From assembly GCA_002308115.1 (NCBI GenBank), contig DBVJ01000014.1, forward strand, positions 1 to 6,010: a stretch of 6,010 nt of DNA. The letters are read 5' to 3'. Source of the DNA: Lachnospiraceae bacterium UBA1267 (GTDB taxonomy: Bacteria; Bacillota; Clostridia; Lachnospirales; Lachnospiraceae). Positions 1-5,557 of the stretch are shown piece by piece; positions within the stretch are counted from its first letter, which is position 1, and each line of letters starts with the position of its first letter. A program made the position numbers and the translations under genes. The notes below the pieces were generated by a model. That model was not told where the DNA came from and ran no database searches. It worked only from the letters and a program-made list of their open reading frames with translations.

Positions 1-932
1 AAGAACATGACGATGGCGACCGGCAGATACTGGCAGATCGTCGGAAGCATCGTGAGGCTGGGGTTGTTGAAATAGTAGTCAAAGAGGTAGGTGTTGTAGC
101 TCATCTGGAACATCTGGGCAGCCAGGAAGAGGAGGCTCGCGATGCAGACGGCCACGAAGGGACGGCTGGTGAACAGCGCCTTGATGACACGCCAGGTCTC
201 GCCCTTTTCCTTCTTAGGCTTGGGGGCGGTGACGACGCGTTCCTTGGTGAGCTTGTAGGTAATGAAGTAGCCAACGACGGCAAGGACTGCGATCACGGAG
301 ACGCCGATGATGATCCGCGTGTAGCTCATGGATTTGACGCCGTCACGGGTCACATAGCAGAAGCTGGCCAGCGCCATTGCAGGCATTGCGCCGAAGGTGG
401 ATCCGATGGAACGGAACACCGAAAGCGAGGAACGTTCCTTATCGTCTGAAGTGATGACCGTTGCGAGCGAGCCGTAGGGAATGTTGATGCAGGTGTAAAC
501 CATTCCGAAGAGAATGTAGGTGACGGTGGCCCAGATGAAGTTGCCGGTCTCGGACATGCCGGGGATCCGGACAAACATGAGCACCGCGGCAAGCGCGACC
601 GGAATCGCGAAGATCTTGAGCCAGCGGCGGTAGCGGCCGTCTTCCTTGCGCTTCGCGCCGTCGATGATGCGGCCCCAGAGCGGGTCGTTGATGGCATCCC
701 AGACGCGGGCGACGACGAACATGATGAGGACGCTCACGATGGAGATCTGGAGAACGTCTGTGTAATACTTCTGAAGCACCGACTGCACAAGACCGAAGAC
801 CAGAAGCGATGCGAAGTCGCCCATCGCATAGCCGATCTTGTCTTTCATGGTGATGCCGCTCGTACGGGCAATGAAGGACTCGTTCGGAGCCCCGGCGCCC
901 TTCTCGGTGACGTTGACTTTTTCTTCTGACAT
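1..932 (-). CDS. GPH-family sugar:cation symporter, partial (3' end outside window)
   Basis: This is an inner-membrane transporter of the glycoside-pentoside-hexuronide (GPH/MelB, MFS) family. It would import the operon's sugar or glycoside together with Na+ or H+. I translated it directly: 310 residues are visible, and full-length relatives have about 450-500, so the C-terminal third lies outside the window. A polar N-terminus of about 30 residues precedes the family-typical segment GYAMGDFASLL (34-44) and a first membrane helix. The GPH signature RVWDAINDPLWG (76-87) carries D79 and D83, matching the cation-site aspartates of MelB. Several hydrophobic segments follow, with a basic loop near 230-245. 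The ATG at 932 is chosen because AAGGAG lies 7 bases upstream; Met29 is a weaker alternative. The gene is 33 bases after the GH31 stop and is the last gene visible. Its codons are strikingly C-ending compared with its neighbours. YihO, beside the sulfoquinovosidase in E. coli, is the same family, but the substrate cannot be read from this sequence. Confidence 0.9.
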   Translation of the reverse strand, partial: MSEEKVNVTEKGAGAPNESFIARTSGITMKDKIGYAMGDFASLLVFGLVQSVLQKYYTDVLQISIVSVLIMFVVARVWDAINDPLWGRIIDGAKRKEDGRYRRWLKIFAIPVALAAVLMFVRIPGMSETGNFIWATVTYILFGMVYTCINIPYGSLATVITSDDKERSSLSVFRSIGSTFGAMPAMALASFCYVTRDGVKSMSYTRIIIGVSVIAVLAVVGYFITYKLTKERVVTAPKPKKEKGETWRVIKALFTSRPFVAVCIASLLFLAAQMFQMSYNTYLFDYYFNNPSLTMLPTICQYLPVAIVMF

Positions 933-965
933 GGTGTTACTCCTTCTCGTTGATCATATTGTCGT

Positions 966-2945
966 TTAGGGAAGCAGTTTCGCCGCTTCACTGAAGATTT
1001 CCTTGAATGCGCTTTCCTTCCGGTAGAACGCTGTGGGCACGCCGAGCCGGGCGGCAAATGTGATCTCCTGCCCTCCGTCGTAGTCCCTGCCGTCCGCAAA
1101 GGACACCCATTGTCCCTCGGGCAGGAATACGGTGCGGGTTTTCGCCTTCCGTTCGATGACCGGCGCGACAAACACGTCGCTTCCGAAGAAATAGGCGTAT
1201 TCATCGTGATGGTCCTTGAAATCGCCGGAAACATAGAAGTCCGGGCGGATCGAAGGCAGACCTTCCCTGGCCTCCTCGACGACCTTTTTCACATAAGGCT
1301 TGAGGGCAGCATGGAAGGCGCTGAGACGTGCGGTATAAGGCGCGGTCTTTTTGTCGTAGGGCTGTGCGTTGGCCCAGGGGCGGATGGATTCATGGCTCCG
1401 CATCAAGGGCGAGAGCGCGCTCATTTCCATCCATCGGATGACCAGTTCGGGATTTCTCTTCAGTTTCCCGAAGGAGAAGAATCCGCCGACGTCCGAATGC
1501 ATGAGCGTGAGCCCGGAGAAGCCGAGATTAAACGATGCGGGCATGACGCAGGGCATGCCGTAGTCCCTGGTCGTATCCGTATGCTGGTCGCCGTTCCACA
1601 TGATTGGTGTGAATTCCTGAACGCCCAGATATCCCGACCGGGTGAAGAAGAACACGTCCGGATCACCGTACTCTTCGACCGCCCTGCGGTTCAGTTTCGC
1701 CCAAAGGAAAGGCCACAGATTATGCAGTTTCGTCGGGTCGCCGTTATGCAGCACGCAGTCCAGCGGCAGATATTCGCCGAAGTCCGCCATCCAGCCCTTG
1801 ATGCCAAGATCCAGCATGTTCTTCTTGATCAGTACTTCCTTTGTGTATTCCACCGCCTTCGGATTGGTCAGGTCGATCATGCCGGCGTTGAAGGTCGTCG
1901 ATTTGATGTGGTAAATGCTTCCGTCCTTCTTTGTGATAAGGTAGCCCTGCTCCTTGCAGTATTCATAGAGACGGCTGCCTTCGAGGAGGTAGGGGTTAAT
2001 GTATGCCAGGAAACGGATGCCCATTTCCCGCAGCTTTTGGATGCAGTCTCTGAGGTCATGGTAAAGCTTCTCGTCCGCCTCCCAGTTCCAGTAGACCTGA
2101 TAGCCCATGACGGTGCGGTTGAAGCCGGACCAGTCCTGCGACCAGATACCGGAGACTTTGATGCCGCTTTCGATCATGTCCCTGGCAGTCTTCAGGATCA
2201 CGTCTGTGCCTCCCTGGACACCCATGATCATGCCGTCATGGCACCAGTCCGGAAGATACTGCCGGTTCGGAAACTCCCTTGTCAGCGCGCGCCCGAGCGC
2301 CTCGTAACTGTCTTCCCTAAGCCAGACGATCTTTTCCGGACAGTTGTCGTAGCTGAACAGATATCTGTCGTGTTCAAAGTGCTCAATACCGTCCGCCTTG
2401 GTGTCCACATAGATCAGCGTGCAGTCTCCGAACACGAAAATGGGCATCGGCGCGTACGTGCCGATCTCCTCATGCGCTTTCTCTTTATAGAGGGCGCGCG
2501 GAAGAAAGGCTTTCTCAAGAACGGTCTTGGCTTTGATGTGCTCCGAGACCAGGTTTTTCACGTACTTGCCCTGAAGATTCAGCTGGCGGTATTGTTCTCC
2601 GCCGCCGAAAACGGGTTCGCCCGGAATCTTCGGAAACGCGAATTCAAAGGCATACCGGCTCGTGCCGGTCAGAAGCGCCATGACGCGGTTCTGGCCTTCC
2701 TGCGGCTCGACTTTCACCTGCACGTCTCCGGCGTGGAAAATCACGCCGCTGTCGGTCAAGGTGTATTCCGTAAGCGGGATACGCTCCTTGACAACGATCT
2801 CCTCCTTCACCGTCCCGCGGTCTGTGGTATAGGTTTTCTCACGGAGGATGGCCGTGGCAAAGGGTTCTTCCTTCGTATGACGGAGAATGACTCTGTCTCC
2901 GAATTTCCACTCATATGCATCCCGGCTGCGGATGATCTCAAACAT
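966..2945 (-). CDS. GH31 alpha-glycosidase, YihQ/sulfoquinovosidase-like, with altered sulfonate site
   Basis: This is a retaining alpha-glycosidase of family GH31, 659 residues and complete. It has no signal peptide, so it should act in the cytoplasm on imported glycosides. Residues 1-220 form the N-terminal beta domain, 225-560 the catalytic barrel, and the remainder the C-terminal beta domains. GWMADFGEY contains the expected nucleophile D388, and MWNGDQ the acid/base D453. The match to E. coli YihQ is strong and colinear (PDW, QGGT, GIW-QDWSG, FLAYINPY, HSD-GG). The sulfoquinovosidase signature Q262/Q288/R301/W304/Y508 of YihQ reads here Q244/Q270/Q283/W286/F489. The Arg and Tyr that hold the sulfonate are therefore replaced. 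Family and retaining mechanism are secure; activity on sulfoquinovosides is doubtful, and a neutral alpha-glucoside-like substrate is possible. GGAGAAAGGAA ends 7 bases before the ATG. The gene lies 52 bases after the dehydrogenase stop. Confidence 0.93.
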   Translation of the reverse strand: MFEIIRSRDAYEWKFGDRVILRHTKEEPFATAILREKTYTTDRGTVKEEIVVKERIPLTEYTLTDSGVIFHAGDVQVKVEPQEGQNRVMALLTGTSRYAFEFAFPKIPGEPVFGGGEQYRQLNLQGKYVKNLVSEHIKAKTVLEKAFLPRALYKEKAHEEIGTYAPMPIFVFGDCTLIYVDTKADGIEHFEHDRYLFSYDNCPEKIVWLREDSYEALGRALTREFPNRQYLPDWCHDGMIMGVQGGTDVILKTARDMIESGIKVSGIWSQDWSGFNRTVMGYQVYWNWEADEKLYHDLRDCIQKLREMGIRFLAYINPYLLEGSRLYEYCKEQGYLITKKDGSIYHIKSTTFNAGMIDLTNPKAVEYTKEVLIKKNMLDLGIKGWMADFGEYLPLDCVLHNGDPTKLHNLWPFLWAKLNRRAVEEYGDPDVFFFTRSGYLGVQEFTPIMWNGDQHTDTTRDYGMPCVMPASFNLGFSGLTLMHSDVGGFFSFGKLKRNPELVIRWMEMSALSPLMRSHESIRPWANAQPYDKKTAPYTARLSAFHAALKPYVKKVVEEAREGLPSIRPDFYVSGDFKDHHDEYAYFFGSDVFVAPVIERKAKTRTVFLPEGQWVSFADGRDYDGGQEITFAARLGVPTAFYRKESAFKEIFSEAAKLLP

Positions 2946-2964
2946 GAAACGGTTCCTTTCTCCG

Positions 2965-2986
2965 GACGGATACGGGCTCGTCCGTC
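2965..2986 (-). other. small inverted repeat between dehydrogenase and GH31 genes
   Basis: GACGGA at 2965-2970 and TCCGTC at 2981-2986 form a perfect 6-base-pair stem with a 10-base loop. It lies in the 52-base gap just upstream of the GH31 ribosome site. No T-run follows it on the minus strand, so it is not a convincing terminator. It could be an RNA processing or stability element, or chance. This gap is the widest in the operon. Confidence 0.3.
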
Positions 2987-2997
2987 TGATTCAAAGT

Positions 2998-4092
2998 TTA
3001 TGAAAGCGCCTCAAACATGCTCTTCAGTGCTTCCGGGGACATTTTCACCGGATTGTTCCGCATGAGCGGATGGACCGCGCAGTCTTCTGCAAGTTTCTCA
3101 ACATCCACCTGGCCGAGATTGCCGAGTTTTGTCCGAAGCCCGGCCAAAGCCTTCAGCGCGCGGATGCGTGAAACGAGTTCCACAGAACCGCCGGGAAGCC
3201 CGGCGCGCTGAAGCATCTCTTCCATGCGGGGACTTGTGTTGATCTGCACGAAGCTGTCCAGCGTGAAAGCGCAGGCTTCTCCGTGCGGCAGATGATAATC
3301 CTGGGACAGCGGATAGGAACAGGCGTGGCAGCCCGCGGTCTTGGGCTGTCCGAAGGCAAGGCCTGCGAGGAGCGCGGCGTAAGCCATGTTCGAACGCGCC
3401 TCCAGATCCTGACCGTCCCGGAAGCTTCTTTCAAGATTCCGGAGCACGAGACGGATGGCTTCTTCCGCGTAAAGATCACAGATCGGCTGATGGTTCACGG
3501 ACCAGAAGCCCTCCAGCGCATGCGACAGCGCGTCAAGACCGGTCATCATCGTTGTTTTCGGAGGCACGGTCAGCATCAGGCATGGATCCACCACCGCGGC
3601 GACGGGCATAAAGACCGGGTTGTTGATGGTCTTCTTCTCTTCTCCCCGGCTCATGACCGATACCTGCGTCACCTCGGAGCCGGTGCCTGCAGTTGAGGGG
3701 ATTGCAATCACCAGAAGCCGCTTTTCCGCAAAGCGTGCCTGTTCATAACACACGTCGATGGGAAGCTCGGACAATGCCGTCGCGGCAGCAAACTTGGCGG
3801 TGTCCATGGTGCTTCCGCCGCCCATGCCGATAATGGCTTCCGCCTGTAGTTCGCGCGCCATCAGCGCTGCGGCCTCGGCGCCCCGAAGCTGCGGGTTGGG
3901 TTCGACGTCGGAGAAAATATCCATGATCACTGGACATTTTTTCCGAAGTTCTTCCGCTTTGGCTCTCAGGAAAGGATCACAGACCATGACGGCCTTTGAG
4001 ACGCCAAGTTCCTTTAAAATATCGGAGAGTGTATCCAGACGTCCTGCTCCGAAATACAGCCTGACCGGCTGGGCAAAGACAAATTCATTCAT
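2998..4092 (-). CDS. iron-containing alcohol dehydrogenase, likely short-chain aldehyde reductase
   Basis: This is a group III (iron-containing, FucO/DhaT-like) NAD(P)-dependent alcohol dehydrogenase of 364 residues, within the usual 360-400. It would be cytosolic. The nucleotide-binding GGGSTMDTAK is at 91-100 and STAGTGSEVT at 133-142. The four metal ligands of the family are all present: D187 and H191 (LDALSHALEG), H256, and H270 (LPHGEA). Y260 sits where FucO and many relatives have a second His (the AHPLG motif). In the context of a transketolase and an RpiB-like isomerase, the best guess is reduction of the terminal two-carbon aldehyde to an alcohol to recycle NADH. Sulfoacetaldehyde reductases TauF and SarD belong to this metal-dependent family. 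The true substrate (sulfoacetaldehyde, glycolaldehyde, acetaldehyde or another) is not decidable from sequence. The ATG at 4092 is preferred over 4095 and over a TTG at 4107 because of ribosome-site spacing. Confidence 0.92.
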   Translation of the reverse strand: MNEFVFAQPVRLYFGAGRLDTLSDILKELGVSKAVMVCDPFLRAKAEELRKKCPVIMDIFSDVEPNPQLRGAEAAALMARELQAEAIIGMGGGSTMDTAKFAAATALSELPIDVCYEQARFAEKRLLVIAIPSTAGTGSEVTQVSVMSRGEEKKTINNPVFMPVAAVVDPCLMLTVPPKTTMMTGLDALSHALEGFWSVNHQPICDLYAEEAIRLVLRNLERSFRDGQDLEARSNMAYAALLAGLAFGQPKTAGCHACSYPLSQDYHLPHGEACAFTLDSFVQINTSPRMEEMLQRAGLPGGSVELVSRIRALKALAGLRTKLGNLGQVDVEKLAEDCAVHPLMRNNPVKMSPEALKSMFEALS

Positions 4093-4097
4093 CATTT

Positions 4098-4103
4098 TTT
4101 CCT
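4098..4103 (-). promoter_or_regulatory. ribosome binding site that decides the dehydrogenase start
   Basis: AGGAAA (minus strand, 4103 to 4098) precedes two adjacent ATG codons at 4095 and 4092. The core AGGAA is 3 bases from the first and 6 from the second, which favours 4092. The upstream TTG at 4107, which would add five residues (MQEKM), has no ribosome site at a sensible distance, and this AGGAA would fall inside its coding region. Confidence 0.6.
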
Positions 4104-4116
4104 GCAATCTGCGTAT

Positions 4117-4602
4117 TCAGCCGTAAATCTGGTCTTCGATGCTTTCGACTTTGGCATTAAAACGCTTCAGATTGGCCTGCCGCCAGTCTTCCAGTCCTTC
4201 AAGCCATTCCGTCGTCAGAAATGCGCGGACCATTGCGACGGCCATTTCCGGCCCGACGATCCAGCCGCCCATGCAGATCACGTTCGCGCCGTTGATGGCA
4301 CGGGCCATGCGCGCAGAGTACAGGCCTTCGCAGGCAACCGCGTGAACGCCCTTATATTTGTTCGAAACAATGTTCATGCCCGCGCCCGTGCCGCAGATAA
4401 GCACCGCACGGTCGTATGTGCCGTTCTGCACAAGCGGCGCCACGAGTTCCGCCACGTCCACGTAGGGCATCGGATGATCGGGATCGGTCGTTCCCAGATC
4501 GTCAAATTCGACGCCAAGTTCCGCGCCCTCTTCCATAAGCCATGCCTTGATGGCTTCTTTTGCATTGTAGCCTGATTTGTCGCTGCCGATGGCCAGTTTC
4601 AT
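4117..4602 (-). CDS. RpiB/LacA/LacB-family sugar isomerase, probably not acting on ribose 5-phosphate
   Basis: This is an aldose-ketose isomerase of the RpiB/LacAB family, 161 residues and complete; family members are about 140-170. AIGSDKSG (4-11) is the N-terminal Rossmann-like motif, and VLICGTGAGM (67-76) carries the catalytic-base Cys (C70) and T72. YSARMARAINGANVICMGG (95-113) is the family's second signature. Compared with E. coli RpiB, His10 (phosphate contact) is K9 and the ring-opening His99 is I103. The C-terminal phosphate-binding Arg pair (133/137) does not align, although R141, K146 and R147 are nearby. A ring-opening step is unnecessary for short open-chain sugars, so a tetrose derivative is a plausible substrate, comparable to SqwI, the 4-deoxy-4-sulfoerythrose isomerase of the sulfo-TK pathway. 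GGAGG stands 8 bases before the ATG, in the 15-base gap after the transketolase subunit. The gene is followed 24 bases later by the dehydrogenase. Confidence 0.9.
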   Translation of the reverse strand: MKLAIGSDKSGYNAKEAIKAWLMEEGAELGVEFDDLGTTDPDHPMPYVDVAELVAPLVQNGTYDRAVLICGTGAGMNIVSNKYKGVHAVACEGLYSARMARAINGANVICMGGWIVGPEMAVAMVRAFLTTEWLEGLEDWRQANLKRFNAKVESIEDQIYG

Positions 4603-4617
4603 ATTGTTGTCCTCCGT

Positions 4618-5541
4618 TTATTTCAGTTCCAGCGCGCGGTGCGCTTCTTTCACGATATGTTCCGCCGTAAGCCCGATCTTTTCATGAAGATAAGGAATCT
4701 TTCCGACTTCTCCGAAGCAGTCTCTGAAGCCGACGGCAGTTACCGGGATCTTCTCCTCCGCGAGAGTTTCCAGAACCGCGGAATGCAGACCGCCGATCAC
4801 ACTGTGGTTCTCCGCAGTCACGGCACAGCCGGTTTTCCGGACCGATGCCAGGATCGTTTCCCGGTCGATGGGTTTCAGCGTGTGTACATTGATCACTTCG
4901 GCGGAAACGCCTTCCTTCTCCAGGATCTCCGCCGCGTCCAATGTTTCCTTCACTTCGATGCCGGTCGCGAACAGCGTGACGTCCGTCCCCTCCCGAAGCA
5001 GGTCTGCTTTAAAGAGATCGAACACATAGTCTTCCGGGAAAATGTCCGGGCAGTTCTTTCTGAACAGACGCATGTAGACCGGCCCCTCATACGCATTCAG
5101 CACCGGCATGGCTTTCCGAAGCTGGCACTCGTCCACGGGTTCAAAGATCACCATGCCCGGTACACCGCGGAGCGCATTGATATCCATAACGGCCATATGT
5201 GTGCCGCCGTTCAGTTCAGCCCCGATGCCCGGGTCCGTGCCGACGATCTTCACGTTGCGGCCCGCATAGGCGATCGAGATCGTGATCTGGTCCAGGATCC
5301 GGCGGGACGCAAAGACCGCGAAACTCTCGATCCAGGGTTTGTATCCATAACTCGCAAGTCCGGCGGCAACCGAGGCCATATTGGCTTCCTGGATGCCGCA
5401 GTCCAGGGTCTGTTTGGGAAAGCCTTTATGAAGCGGCAACGTCCCGCTGGCCTTACTGAGGTCCGCATCCAGAAGAACAACGCGCGGGTCTTCCTCCATC
5501 AGCTGGCGGAGACAGTCCGCATAAGCATGACGCATTTCCAT
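4618..5541 (-). CDS. transketolase C-terminal subunit (split transketolase)
   Basis: This is the pyrimidine-binding plus C-terminal half of a two-polypeptide, thiamine-diphosphate-dependent transketolase. It is 307 residues, normal for such subunits (about 305-320). GIQEANMASVAAGLA (49-63) holds the catalytic Glu that activates the cofactor (E52, E. coli TktA E411). SFAVFASRR (73-81) is the cofactor-ring pocket, and AENHSVIGGL (243-252) marks the C-terminal domain. R4 and R161 align with the phosphate-contacting R358 and R520. Other acceptor-site residues differ from TktA: S385 is A31, H461 is D103 and D469 is N111, while H473 is kept as H115. This suggests an acceptor or donor different from ordinary pentose phosphates. 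Translation is probably coupled to the N-terminal subunit, since the genes overlap by one base. A related split enzyme, SqwGH, cleaves sulfofructose; apulose-4-phosphate transketolase AplAB is another specialised split transketolase. Confidence 0.94.
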   Translation of the reverse strand: MEMRHAYADCLRQLMEEDPRVVLLDADLSKASGTLPLHKGFPKQTLDCGIQEANMASVAAGLASYGYKPWIESFAVFASRRILDQITISIAYAGRNVKIVGTDPGIGAELNGGTHMAVMDINALRGVPGMVIFEPVDECQLRKAMPVLNAYEGPVYMRLFRKNCPDIFPEDYVFDLFKADLLREGTDVTLFATGIEVKETLDAAEILEKEGVSAEVINVHTLKPIDRETILASVRKTGCAVTAENHSVIGGLHSAVLETLAEEKIPVTAVGFRDCFGEVGKIPYLHEKIGLTAEHIVKEAHRALELK

Positions 5542-5557
5542 CAGAAAGTCCCCCTTT
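5539..5557 (-). promoter_or_regulatory. overlapping stop/start and internal ribosome site joining the two transketolase genes
   Basis: The minus strand reads TGATG at 5543-5539, so the A of the N-subunit TGA stop is the first base of the C-subunit ATG. The ribosome site AAAGGGGG (5557 to 5550) lies inside the end of the N-subunit coding region, 8 bases before the ATG. This arrangement favours translational coupling and equal amounts of the two subunits. Confidence 0.8.

Noticed and set aside
933..965. Possible terminator or promoter between GH31 and the transporter
   Set aside because: The 33 bases contain only a ribosome site and no stem followed by a T-run; the genes look co-transcribed.
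845..1234. Minus-strand open frame overlapping the end of the GH31 gene and the start of the transporter
   Set aside because: It is out of frame with both, and its Arg/Ser/Pro-rich composition is typical of an alternative-frame artefact.
966..2945. Calling the GH31 protein an alpha-xylosidase (YicI-like) or a plain sulfoquinovosidase
   Set aside because: The barrel motifs follow YihQ far better than YicI, so xylosidase is unsupported. Loss of the sulfonate-binding Arg and Tyr prevents a confident sulfoquinovosidase call.
1110..3065. Plus-strand open frame of 651 codons opposite the GH31 gene
   Set aside because: It is antisense to a gene with clear family motifs and catalytic residues. The translation has no recognisable domain, and the frame is open only because of GC-biased codons on the real strand.
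4093..4107. TTG start giving a 369-residue dehydrogenase
   Set aside because: No ribosome site precedes it, and the AGGAA that serves the ATG codons lies within this extension. The family N-terminus begins naturally at MNEFVF.
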